A stretch of 64,000 nt of DNA, taken from the NCBI GenBank assembly GCA_002224055.1, contig AZLU01000090.1, positions 52,527-116,526 of the forward strand, written 5' to 3'. The DNA is from Pezizomycotina sp. ARF18. Taxonomy: Eukaryota > Ascomycota. Within the stretch, counting starts at the first letter, position 1, and each line of letters begins with the position of its first letter. Of the stretch, positions 47,238 through 58,700 are shown piece by piece. The position numbers were made by a program, and so were the translations under genes. The notes under the pieces are model-generated. The model was not told the DNA's origin. It was given only the letters and a program-made list of their open reading frames with translations, and searched no databases.

Positions 47238-48299
47238 ATGCCCTCCAAGGTCGACGGAACCTCGAGCAGAAGCTCCGCCTCGCCATCGCCAGCACGTGCC
47301 TCGGCAGCGCGCGACACCACGAGCTCGAACCCAAACTAGCCGCCGCAGCAGAAGCAGGCTACAAGGGCGTCGAACTATCCTACGAGGACATCAAGCTCCC
47401 CGCAAAACGTCTAACGGAATCTGGCAACGGCAAAACCTTCGAAGAGAACCTTACTTCGCAAGCTCAACGCTTCAAGGACCTCTGCGACAAGCACGGGCTG
47501 GAAATATTCGTCCTGCAGCCGTTCAAGAACTACGAAGGCCTGCTAGACCAGAAAAGGCACGAGGAGAAGATTGAAAAGTTGAAGATGTGGTTTAAGCTAG
47601 CGAAGATATTGGGGACGGATACTATACAGATACCCGCGCACTTTTGGACGGAGGGGACGACGGGTGATGAAGACGTTATTGTTAGAGATTTACAGGAGGT
47701 AGCGGACCTCGGCGCTGCGCAATCTCCGCCGGTACGGTTTACGTACGAGATCATGGCGTGGGGCGCGTACGTGAACACCTGGCAGAAGCAGTGGTCCATC
47801 GTCCAAAAAGTCGACAGGGGAAACTTCGGCATCTGCCTAGATTCCTACCAAATCCTCTCGCGCCTCTGGGCGGACTGCACCTCTAAATCCGGAATAAAAG
47901 CCGACGCAGACGCCCTCCTCGAAGCCGACCTCGCCGAACTAAAGCGCACGCTACCGGTAGAGAAGATATTCTACGTCCAGATCGCGGACGCGGAGAAGTT
48001 ATCGCCGCCGATGTCGCCGAGCCATCCCTGGTATAATCCGAAGCAGCATCCGATCATGAGCTGGTCGAGGCACGCCAGGTTGTTCCCCCTTGAGGAAGAC
48101 CGCGTGGTTATTTGCCCGTTCTGAGGATGATTCAGTTTTGGGTGTTTGAATATGGGTATAGGGGGTGGGTTAGCATGGAGGTATTCAGCAGGACGATGTC
48201 CGAGACGAGGAACGAGGTTCCGCGAGAACTCGCTGTGAGGGGCGCGGAGAGCTGGAGAAGTGCGTGAAGGCGTTGAAATTGGACGAGAAGACGGAGTAA
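47238..48299 (+). CDS. qutC: 3-dehydroshikimate dehydratase
   Basis: It converts 3-dehydroshikimate to protocatechuate. ATG 47238 starts MPSK; after one frame change the sequence runs LRLAIASTCLGSARHHELEP, AGYKGVELSYEDIKLPAKRL and FKDLCDKHGLEIFVLQPFKN. The metal-site and core motifs are FTYEIMAWGAYVNTW, NFGICLDSYQILSRLWADC and VEKIFYVQIADAEKLSPPM. MSWSRHARLFPLEEDR follows. A second frame change leads to GWVSMEVFSRTMSE and VPRELAVRGAESW, stopping at 48299. This is the best-preserved gene in the window, with about 300 codons in one frame. Length of about 350 aa fits QutC/Qa-4. The quinate/shikimate dehydrogenase lies 1.1 kb downstream on the same strand. Confidence 0.93.
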
Positions 48300-48549
48300 A
48301 GAAAGGAAGATACGGGGACGGGATATACACAGATAGCAGGATCTACGGCGTTTTGAATTGTTCTGCTTAGATTTTAGTCAAATTCACTCTTTCCACAACA
48401 AGTCTTCCGCATTCCTAGCTTGCATTTGTTCGCGTTTCGATTAACGGTTTTAAATCTCAAGCATACTACTAGAAAAACATTTCCCTTAATAATTTGTACA
48501 ATCATTCAAATCTTTTATCACGAATTGATTCACTCGTATTACATGCTCT

Positions 48550-48552
<3 letters not shown>

Positions 48553-48587
<35 letters not shown>

Positions 48588-48593
48588 ACCTAT
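48553..48593. repeat. GA dinucleotide microsatellite
   Basis: About 20 tandem AG/GA units. Confidence 0.9.
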
Positions 48594-48842
48594 GATTCTA
48601 TTATTTCATTTCAAGTGGATATAAGCCGCTTAGATAACCGAACGCCGAACTCAACGGTCCCAAGCTTCACCACACAAAGCTAGAGCAGTCCTGGCTTTTT
48701 CTCCTTGTAAGCGCCTTGTTCCTGAAATCCGAAAATCGGTTGAGCCCTTCCGGAGAAGCTATGCGTGTTCGCTCACCGCTTTTGAAAAAGTGGAGCTTTT
48801 ACTGCAAGAGAAATAAATGGTTACTGTTATCGGCAGAGGATC

Positions 48843-48858
48843 GGATAAATGTTTATGA
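48843..48858. promoter_or_regulatory. Candidate QutA/Qa-1F binding site (14 of 16)
   Basis: GGATAAATGTTTATGA matches 14 of 16 positions of the Qa-1F consensus GGRTAARYRYTTATCC; only the last two bases differ. It lies about 580 bp upstream of qutB and 540 bp downstream of qutC. This is the best match I found in the window by eye. Confidence 0.4.
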
Positions 48859-49436
48859 GCTGAAATATCCCGGTTGAACCGTTAATGAAACTGACGGCAT
48901 CTTCGGAAGTGGCAGATGGCAGATGGCTAATGATATCCGCGATTGCAGCTTCGACCGCGTGTGGGTTTGAGGACCTCTGTCCACTACTGCCCCAATTGCG
49001 ATATTGACCGCCATTAGTCGAGGTGAATTATTGTTCTTAGTACTAGTAGTCAGTCATATTATTACCAATAACCAAGACCAAGGCACTGGCTAAAGAAGTG
49101 ACGAAAAACTTGCGGGTGCAGGGGCTTTCATGGTGGGGGGAATTTGAAAACCTCACAAAGCTCTCTCGTGAGCTTCAAGTGCTCACCAAAAAAAAAAAAA
49201 AAAGCCTCAAATGATTTTATCGCCAATATTGAAACGTCACGAGGTTCCATGATCCACAGCACTTGTCAAGCTCAATTGAAGCTAAGCTCATAAAAACAGT
49301 AAAGCAAACCGTGGCCCTTCTCTATCAAAACATATTTATGGCAACTCGAAACCACTAACCTTCTTCACCATCTACCTCTACTGCTCACTCCATTACACCA
49401 TCACCTCTTCAATAGCCCAAAAACAAGACAGCAACC

Positions 49437-50483
49437 ATGTCATCAGACACCTCCTTCCTCGAAGCCTCCTACGCCTTCGGCTCCTCCCCTCAAAAGCACC
49501 CCTTCGACTCCGCCACCCCTCCCGCCTTCCGCAAGTTCCACCTCTTCGGGTACCCGATCCAGCACTCCCTCGCGCCGTACCTCCACAACACCGTCTTCCG
49601 CTCCCTGGACCTCCCCTGGACGTACGAAGTAAACGAATCCTCGACCGCGAGCACTTCCTCTCTTTACTCCGCGACGAAGAGTGCATCGGGTCCGCGATCA
49701 CGATGCCTCACAAGGTATCCATGATGCCGCACGTCGACGAGCTCACCGAGGAAGGGAAAATAATCGGCGCGATAAATACCGTTTTCGTTAGGCTTGTTGA
49801 TGATAACGACGGGAAGAAGATGAGGAAGAAGTACGTCGGCACTAATACCGACTGCGTCGGTATCCGGGATGCGTTTGTCAAGAACTATCCGGACGTGTTG
49901 GAGTATTCGAAGGGTAAACCCGCTATGGTGCTTGGCGGCGGAGGAGCGTGCAGGAGCGCGTGTACGCGTGCTGGAAGTGGATGGGGGCAAGTAAGATATA
50001 CATCGTAAACAGGTTAAAGAGCGAAGTAGACGATATAATCTCCTCGTTCACCTCGCACAAAGAATTCGACGGGGAAATAATACACGTCGAGACGGTCCAG
50101 CAAGCAAAGAATGCGAGAGGCCGGTTATTATCGTCGGTACGGTCCCCGATATCCCGCCGAAGGAAGACGGAGAGATACGGGCGAGGGAAGTAAGCGAGGT
50201 CATGACGGGGAAGTTGAAGGATGAGGCGGAGCAGAGTAGGAAGGGGTACGTGTTGGAGATGTGTTACCACCCGAAGCCGCGTACGGCGTTTTACGATATT
50301 TGCGAGAAGGCGGGGTGGGATGTGATCGTGGGGACGGAGGCGATGATATACCAGGGGATCGCGCAGGATGTGCTTTGGACGGAAAGACCGGTTGAGGACT
50401 TTGAGAAGGCGATCGAGGAGGCGAAGAAGCTTATACAGGAGAAGCTGGTTATACAGGAGAAGTTTGCGGGGAATGGGCATTGA
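49437..50483 (+). CDS. qutB: Quinate/shikimate dehydrogenase
   Basis: It oxidises quinate to 3-dehydroquinate (and shikimate to 3-dehydroshikimate) with NAD+. ATG 49437 begins MSSDTSFLEASYAFG, then FRKFHLFGYPIQHSLAPYLH. The next frame has the catalytic Lys in TMPHKVSMMPHVDELTEEGK, IGAINTVF and the catalytic Asp in GTNTDCVGIRDAF. The Rossmann region has MVLGGGGACRSA and WKWMGASKIYIVNRLKSE. The end has YVLEMCYHPKPRTAFYDI and VIVGTEAMIYQGIAQ. Length of about 345 aa fits fungal QutB/Qa-3. At least three frame changes. A related family acts as non-catalytic regulators, but the catalytic Lys and Asp here argue for an enzyme. Confidence 0.9.
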
Positions 50484-50907
50484 ATTGTACTAAGAGGTCC
50501 TATGTTGATTCACGGAGGAACGAGACTGAAAACTTTATCTCGTTCCATTGAAAGAAGAAGTTTTTTTAATCGTGGTTCAGTATTAAAAGCGTTTGACTAT
50601 TCAGCTATATGTTTTTTTTTTTCAGTAGAATTACAAACTTGGGTTATTAATACATGAAGCTCACCTCTAGAAAGAGCTATGTTGAAAATCTTAATTGCAC
50701 CGAGCAGTTGTCTTTTCTTAAAAGGGGGCAATCATATAGGCATGCATGCTGCGTAGTTTAGCCCTATTCTCCGAGTGTACGAGGCCTCTCTAGCGAAAAT
50801 ATATATACATAAGTAGTTTATGAACAAAAAAAAAAGAATATATCTATATTACGAAAACACCGAAATACCTAACTATACAGAAAGACCACACCCACCTTCC
50901 CCCTTCT
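50484..50907. other. Convergent intergenic region
   Basis: No gene between the converging qutB and bL27 genes. T and A tracts lie near 50610 and 50826. Confidence 0.4.
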
Positions 50908-51695
50908 TCATCTCTTTATGCCCGGAGCGTTCGGCTTCTTCTGCATATTCCTCTGCTTCTTTGGTCCCTCAGCCTGCGACTCGATAAGCTGCTTGGCTCC
51001 TTAATCTTCGTATTATCCTCTTCTTCCTCAACCTAATCCAACCCTCTTATTCTTCGGCTGTATCCTCGCGGGTCTCTCATCCATAAACTTCCCGATCCTC
51101 CACCCGTCATACGCGGCTGGTAGCTTCCCTGCGGCGTAACCCAACCCACCATCTTCTCATCGTTAACCGCAGTCTCCTCTCCGCCTTCTCGAACTTCCTC
51201 ATCTCCGCATCGCTCAACACCTGAACATCGTACCTAACCGCCTAACCCGCGCTGCATTCTCCGGACGAGGTAACGTTTGGTTAATGTGTAACGCAACGCC
51301 GATGAATTTTCTTTTGGTTGGCGGGGATCTTTGTAGAAGCGTACGTAACCCGGCTGCATCGCGAAGATGGTGTGGTCCCGGCCCATTTTTACGTTTTCTC
51401 CGGGGTACCAGAGGGTTCCTTTTTGCGGAAGATTATGTTGCCGATTTTGACGAATTCGCCGGCGGATTTTTTGGCGCCGAGGCGCCGGCCGGCGGGGAGC
51501 GGGCGCCGTTGGCGGCGCGGGAGGCTTTGTGCGTTGCGTGGCGGAGTTGGAGGAGGATGTGCGAGGGCGGGACCGCGGATTGGATTCTTGCGCGGGTGGT
51601 GGGTGGGAGGACGCGGGGAGGAGGAAGTGCGGAGTTAATGAGGAGGGTGTTGATGGCCGTAGTAGCCGCGAGGCGTGGAGTAGTCGGGGCAGCAT
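50908..51695 (-). CDS. Mitochondrial large-subunit ribosomal protein bL27m
   Basis: A structural protein of the mitochondrial ribosome near the peptidyl-transferase centre. On the minus strand a mitochondrial-type N-terminus, [16 protein letters not shown], leads to [16 protein letters not shown], then [39 protein letters not shown] and [18 protein letters not shown], the bL27 core. The fungal C-terminal extension includes [35 protein letters not shown] and [18 protein letters not shown], ending at 50908. Length of about 260 aa fits fungal orthologues. At least five frame changes occur in what should be an essential single-copy gene, which argues for assembly error. Confidence 0.88.
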
Positions 51696-52126
51696 CGTGG
51701 CCCTGTTCGGAGGTTACGGGTATCCTCGTCCAAATTGGTGTTGATTATATCGGGTTGTGATTTGGCGGCTTGTCGTGAAGTTGGGATGGTCTTTTGAGTT
51801 TTGGTAGAGAGAAATTTTGATAGATCGAATTGAAAATAGGACTGGGACATCTTTTTGGTGCTGGGATTTACGCGGTCTAGGCGTAGTTGCCAAGCTCTAC
51901 CATTAAAAAGCTCGAAAGCTGTCCTTTCGCAACTGAAACACATCACAACACAACACAACACAACACAACGCACGTCTTCCCAACTTGACAATTCTCAATT
52001 CAACGAACGCGAACGACATTTTTCTCCTTAGTAAAAGACGACAAGTACAGCATCTTTGTCTTAGTCATTGAAGCATATATATATATATATATCAAGTCCC
52101 GCCCCTCTCTGTTTTTCTTCTCGACA
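51696..52126. promoter_or_regulatory. Divergent promoter region, bL27m and LCL2
   Basis: About 430 bp between the two divergent genes. It has an ACACA-type repeat near 51943-51969 and a TA repeat at about 52074-52092 close to the LCL2 start. No gene. Confidence 0.45.
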
Positions 52127-52596
52127 ATGTTACTGCGCTTCTTCTCCCTGTTATTCCTCGCCTCGACCGCCGCAGCGCAGTTCGGCAGCTTCTTCGAGCA
52201 GATGTTCAACGGCGGGCAGGAGCAGGAGCACCACCACCAGCAAGGGCAAGGCGACGTGCCTTCGGACAGCAGCTGGTACCAGAAGACTTATAACGGCGGT
52301 AAGTTATAACATCCTCTCCTCCCTCTCTCTTTGTTATTCATTTTTGTCTAAGAAAAAAGGGAAGCAAGTTGTAGCTGACTTTTTTTTTTTTGTAATGGTT
52401 TTCACAGCACACTGTAGCAAGTACCTCTGCCCGAACACCCTCGCCTGCGTCGACAAGCCGCTGCACTGCCCCTGCGCGTTCGACTCGTGGGAAGAAAAAT
52501 TCGAAGTACAAGAGGGACTGCCGCTTTGCCTCAGCAGTCCGGCGATCCGAAGATGACGGCGAGGAAGGTGAGCTGGCTAGGAAGGGGTTGCTCTGA
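52127..52596 (+). CDS. LCL2: Long chronological lifespan protein 2 homologue
   Basis: A small secretory-pathway protein; the yeast homologue is linked to ER-associated degradation and lifespan. ATG 52127 gives a signal peptide [18 protein letters not shown], then [12 protein letters not shown] and a Gln/His-rich stretch, then [14 protein letters not shown]. An intron at 52299-52407 (GTAAGT to CACAG) follows. Exon 2 has [15 protein letters not shown] and [15 protein letters not shown] with four or more Cys, and after one frame change ends [10 protein letters not shown] at 52596. Length of about 120 aa and the ARKGLL end match fungal Lcl2 closely. Confidence 0.92.
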
Positions 52597-53029
52597 AACG
52601 GATACGAAGGGAAAGGTGGATAGAAGGAGCGTTTTGTCATACCAAATTTTGAAGCAGTTTATTTTTGTTTTTACGCTGACGTGGTTTTTATAGCGATGGG
52701 TCGTTTTTCTAAATTTTTAATAGACATAGCAAACATCGCGATTGTGGCACTGGGCGTCTAAGTATTAATGCTCCAAAATTATAACAGTAGTATTAAATGC
52801 GTATGGGAAGAGGTAGTAGAAAGCTCTAATGGCAGCAAGATTTTTATGTTTTATATCAACCAAAGCCATGTCACCACAGATACCAAAGATGATGATGATT
52901 GATCTATTGTAAAGCAATAGGAAGAGAAACAAAAATTCATATCTGAGGATAGAAAAAAAAAAAAAAAAAAAAGGCGGAAAGGAAAAGAAATCTAATCAAC
53001 CGAGCCGTTTGTATCTCTCCTTGTCTTAG
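52597..53029. other. Intergenic region
   Basis: Nothing recognised; an A tract lies near 52950-52970. Confidence 0.4.
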
Positions 53030-54414
53030 ACTAAAGCAGCTCGTTCGCATCGGGCAGAGAGTCCTCTGAACGAGCAGCATCCTTGATACTTTCACCCACG
53101 ACATAAAAGGAAGATGTTATTGATAATTTGATATATCCAGTATTATTGGAGCTGTGAGCTCGTACGCCAGCCATGATGGTCTTCATGGGCAGCTTCATTT
53201 CGAAATCGCGTGAGCTATTAATTGCTAGAGTCAGGAACATTCGATTTATCTAAAGATTTCAAGGGAGGACATACCTTGCTCACTGCCAAAAATCTCAGAT
53301 CCTTCGGCTCCAAAATATCCTTGGACATTTTCGGCAGCCGCTCCGGCTTCAGACTTTCGCCAAACCTGTCAGTGCGCGTAGAGGTTTCGCACGAGGAAGT
53401 TTCCGCCCCGCTTTTGAGGTTTTTTGAGGGGTTTTCATCTCGCAGTTTTCGCGATCGCTGCAGAGCGTAAGTTCGCTAGCCCCGAGCAAGCTAGCTCTCT
53501 TACGACGCCTTATTTGAGACTCCTCGTTCTTACAAAGCTTTGCACCAAGGTCTGCTACCTCAGCCTCAAGGTCTGCTACCTCGGCCTCAGCTTATTAACC
53601 TGGTTCTTCAGAGTCGTTACCGTTCCGTCGGTGTCTAGCGCTTCCTCCGGTGAAAGCGAGGTACATATTCCTAGTCCGACGTCTGCGTGTTGTCTAAAGT
53701 AGTCGTCCCCAGTTTCGTTTCTTCTGGTGGGGGAAAGAATATGCCGGATTGATTTCCCGTATAATCCGTTGCTTAAAGTGGCGCATCTTTCCAGCGTCTC
53801 ATTGTTGAGCGTATGGTTGCGGAGCCTTTTGGAGAGGTATAATGCGCACGGCAACTTGGAAACTCTACCGTAGTGTGACCTGTAGCTCCCAGCGTCTTAT
53901 CATGCCCAAAAAAAAAAAAGTTAGCGTAATTCTCAAGAACGATATGGATGCGCAACAACTTGCAAAAGAGGAAAGTAGACCATTTTGAAGATAAAAGCGA
54001 ATGCCTGAATTTTTTTTTTTTTTTAGGAATAGCGGTTGTTACAGTCCAACGAACTAGCAGGTGGAAGAAATCTCAGAGATGACGTAGGGACAACTTACAG
54101 TAGGTTGGATCGTGGGGTTTTTATTTAAAAAAGAGCGTCTGAAATATTTAGATTCTGGTGATGCTTTGCGTCAGGATAGCAGAAACGGGGGTGAACAGGG
54201 CGACAAAGGTTTCTTGGGCACTTGATAAGGGGAGAAGATTAGCAAACGCTCTTTGGAAAACTTTTCTTCGCAATGGGCAGAATAGAAGAAGCCTTGAGAT
54301 AATCAGCGTGAATACAGTGCTAGATCTCGACGGGGCTAACCTGACGACGTGGCGTGGGAACTTTGACGGTGGAACTAGGACATTCTGGAAGATGTTCTTG
54401 AGGGAAACGGACAT
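53030..54414 (-). CDS. Hypothetical protein, fragmented, with a possible coiled coil
   Basis: Unrecognised. Minus-strand frames include MSVSLKNIFQNVLVPPSKFP at the 5' end, NETLERCATLSNGLYGKSIR and TDGTVTTLKNQVNKLRPR (a leucine-spaced helical stretch), and, further on, KMSKDILEPKDLRFLAVS just before a likely intron near 53270. Weak coding character, several frame breaks. It could be more than one gene or none. Confidence 0.25.
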
Positions 54415-55219
54415 TGGTTAAGCGTTCGAAATCGGTTTCGGGAGCCAGTCGTTTCTTACCACTGTCCAGGAAGAAGCAGGTTATAACTCCAGGAGGGATC
54501 TTCGAAGCTCAGAATCTTTCTAAATACTATCAATTTTTTTTTTTTTAATAATCATAATAGTAACTGTAGTACAAGACCTACTTATTAAATACTTTACTTA
54601 GAAGGAGCTATTTATCATAACGGATTCCTGGATCACTTCACGTTAAGCAGTTGTCTTGTTTTAAGCTGGTGCGCTTTTAAAAATAGCGAGCTCATACTCT
54701 AGATTTAATAGAGCGGTCGATTCCTTTTATACGCTTTATGATTATTGCAGAATCTCACAAGACGGATTTGATACTCGATGCTTCTAGATTTTGATGTTAT
54801 TTACTATAGTAGACTCTTTATGCTTTTAAGATGTTGCTACAATTTTGATTTACTACTAGCATGATGTACTAATGTGTAACAGATTTCATTGTACAATGGA
54901 AGAAGACAGAAGGGAAGATGCCCCTGAAACAGGGAGAAAAGAGATGGACGGCGGGTTCGCGGCTATTGAGATAATGTACAACCTGATAAAGAAAAGAAAA
55001 TTGCAATCGTAACCATTTACGATATAAAGCTATTTCTCTTTAGTAGATTGTAAGAGAAGTTATTAATGAAATGAGCTGGTTTAGTTTCCTTATACTAATG
55101 AATTCATTGTAATTGGGTTTGTAGGGTAGGGGCTTCGTACTTTTGTCTTTTTTTCTATTTAACGAAACGTGAAAAAAGAAGAGAGGGCTTGTTTGTGCCA
55201 GGCCAAAGGTGACAATTTT
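54415..55219. other. Intergenic region, AT-rich
   Basis: Nothing recognised. Confidence 0.4.
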
Positions 55220-55781
55220 TCAAAAACTTGGTTTTTCCCCCGTTTTAGTTGGGTTCAGATATGTTAGGAATATAGAACTAGAAATCATGGGTAAGTTCTT
55301 ACGTATAGTGTTGAACTCACTCAACGCTCGTAGCCCACCTCTCGGGTGCTTCCTGCCTTGATATGAGAATCCGTTTGACAGCTGGCTTGATATTGTTATC
55401 ATAGTCTTTAACCGACAGATGAGGAACAGGTTCGGGCCGGGAGACAGCCGTCTGATTTCCGTACGCTGTTTTGCCGTGAGGACTATCTTATCTAGGTCCT
55501 CAATCGGCCCATCCAAGCTTATTATTGTTTTGAGCCAGAAGACTTAGCGCATAAACATTTCCCCCTTTTTCAAGGTCGTAGCAACAAGGATGCCCCTCCC
55601 ACGATACAATTGACCCCCGATGCCGGTGCCTGCATTGACAATTGATGATAATATGAGTCGACCGGATCTTTTGGCTCACCCTAAAAGGAATGCTTTCCTC
55701 ATTAAGCTCTTCTAATTTACACAAAATCCGTATGGGACGAGCAAGGGCCCCAAGTAGACGCTTCAATATTATCGATTCCAT
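55220..55781 (-). CDS. Hypothetical protein
   Basis: Two overlapping minus frames, MESIILKRLLGALARPIRIL (to 55500) and MDGPIEDLDKIVLTAKQRTE (55516 to 55220), overlap by a few bases and could be one protein of about 185 aa joined across a frame change. No known motif. Low confidence. Confidence 0.25.
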
Positions 55782-58700
55782 TATTAGAATATTGCACTAC
55801 GGCTCAGCGTAAAGTGTGTATAACCTCATAATAAGTATCCCAACTGAATTGACGGAGAGGCCTCGAAAGCAGACTCAGAATCCAAAGCTAGAATAAGGCA
55901 GCAGTATAGTAACAAATTGAACTGGTAAAATACATAAATATATCCTGAGATTAATAATATTAATAATTCTTCCGGACAAGTATTCAACCTCCCCCTCTGG
56001 CGGTGGTATGTAAAAAAAAGAAAAAACCTATAACTATAGTATAGTACAGCCTCCCCCTCCCTCCCTTTCGCCCCGCGCGAGTGCATTTCTCACACATCTC
56101 TCTACACGTTTTGTGATTTGTTTTGGTCTTGCAATTCTGCCCTTCCCAGAACATCCTGCAAGACTTTCGCATCGGGAAGCCTTGCAGTGCCGCATGAGTA
56201 TTGACTTGTTCCATTCTGCACATTGATGTATAATTAGAGGGGAGGCGTTTAAAATATTTGGCGATATGTTTCTTTGATTTGGTGAGAGGGGGTTTTTGTT
56301 GATACGTTATCTAGCGGAAGTATAGGAGTTAGGTACGTAGACCTTAGGTTTTCGTGGTTTGAATGGAAGTAAAGGTTCGGTGATGAGTGCTGCGGCGCAT
56401 TGCAAATTACAGTGCTTTTTATATACATCGTATCTATTCATATTTTTTTAGGACTTTTTTCAAGATCATGGCAACGTTACTGCTTTTTTCTAATACTGAA
56501 TGAATTTTTTTCTTTTCAGGAGATGAACATCGTATTTTGATATCCTTCTTGCTTCTATAACATAATATAAATTGCAAGGAGCTATATTCCCGGCCTTGTA
56601 CTATTATTTATATCGGTTCTGAGTTAGATACGGAAACTTCATGCTTTCCACGCCGATTTACCATTATTTCTTCGCCTGTTGATATATAATGCATACATAT
56701 ATTGAAGGCTCTATTTGGCACGAAGCTGGCTTCGGTTTACCCTTGATTTTCTGACTAGCTACTAAGAGTTTCACTGAAAGCGGCGGGCAATGGTTTCACG
56801 TTGGTATGCTTAACTTTAGGCGTCGAGGCGAGATTGACGAACTATATATATACATATAATATACATATTGACTAATAATACATTGATTAATTAAGGTATA
56901 GGCCTGTATATAAACAAAAAAAACATTAACTAAAAATAATATAAGTACGTTTAACTTACTTTTCGCGACGGATATAATCTTTATATTTTGATCTTTTCAT
57001 TATTATATATATCTCGAGCTATAACCTTTTCCCCGGTATCTAGATCTTCTATAAAATTTGTATATCGGTAACCGGGTAGGTCGTGGCTATATTTATATTT
57101 ATATTATTTTATTTCGCATACGCTTTTTATTTATTTTTTGTTTTCAAAAAGGTCAAAAAGTAGGATTTATTAAGGGGTAATTTATTTTTTTATAGATATA
57201 AAGAAGATCTTATTTAGATTTCAAAAAAATACTGATATATCGATATAAAACGATATGCACCTTTGATAGATTTTCGATATATCGTCAAATATATATATAT
57301 ATCGCTTACATGGTAAATACGTCTTAAAACTTAAAGAGATTTTTATTATTATTTAGGTCCTATCTAAGCTTGATAGGTGCTTCGTGAATGATGATTACAA
57401 TAGCCTTGGGCTTAAGTATCAATTGTGTCGAAAGTAACCGCATGGAGACTCGGATATTTAAATGAAGGATTCGTGACAGAAACTGTTAAGCTTGAGCTCG
57501 AAGTGCTAACCTGCCGGTTTCTTGCTCGCGACATTTTGAGTACTAGCTAACTTGAATACACGCAGGCAGCTATTGAAGCGTGAAAAGCTCGTGATCAACT
57601 ACTCCTAATAACCTTTTGTCTAGATATTATTTTTAATCTATTATTCAAAAACGCGTTCATCGATGGGCATCATCGCTAAGATTTTGTAAAGACAAGCGAA
57701 TTTTCCGCAGCCATTCGTAAAATGCGCAACCGAGCAATGTATAAGAATCTTACAATGTTACAAAGGAGCTTTCAATTTGCGGATAAAGGTTTTACTCGCA
57801 TATCTACTGAGAGGAATAGTAGCGTACATATTTCTACTTCTATTCCTATTTGATGATGCTTACTCTATAAAAAGTTTTTGTTTTCCAGAAAGTTTGTTCC
57901 GAGTATAGATACGATTTGATATTGCTGACGGGGGAGCTCTTAAACGTATAAGAGCAAAAAGGATGATAAATTCAACCTACTTAGCCAAATCTTCTAGTAT
58001 AACAGCTTATACATCTCATTTCCTTTAGTAACAATAGCGTCGTGAAGCTTTTTGTAATTAGTAAAGGTCCGTTGAGACCTTTTGACCGCACTCCTTCAAG
58101 ATAATTGGGGCTGCGGGCAAAAGTGCGTGTTGTTTCCCAATTTGTTTGAAAAAGCAATCAAACGGAAAGCTAGACGGATACTTTCGAATGACAACGATTC
58201 TGTCGATGCTTAAAACATCTTGCTCTCAATTGTAAAACATCTTGCTCTCGCACTTTGTGCCGGCTAGACGCAGATGGGCACCATGTCAACTTCTTCCTTC
58301 ACCCGCATCCCACGGCTATTTTAGCTTCCCTCGGTTTCTTTTTCAAAGCCCTGTTCCCGCTTTTTTTTGTTCACAAGACCATAAGTTTCGTTCCTGGCAT
58401 GCTCGAGATCCTGAAGAATTGTCACCCTTGGCAGACAGGAGAGGTCTTTTACCGAATGCTCCCGCCTCGGATGATCGTCGGCCAAAAGGAAAGAAGAAAT
58501 AACGGGATGGCAAAGAGTGGATGCTCTGCAAGCCACTGCCAGTGGGAAAGGCAGGCTTAAAAAATTCGATGTATGAGAATGGAGGGGAATCGTTTTGTGG
58601 AGGGCTTGGCGCTGTGGGTTTAGGCTCGTTCCGGCCACAAAAAAAAAACTTTTTTTTTTTTTACTAGGCGAAAATTTTCTTCCCCGCTATAAAAGATATT

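Larger units (their letters stand above)
48300..49436. other. Intergenic region, qutB promoter
   Basis: No gene. It contains a GA microsatellite (about 48553-48593) and the best candidate activator site (48843-48858). Confidence 0.5.
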
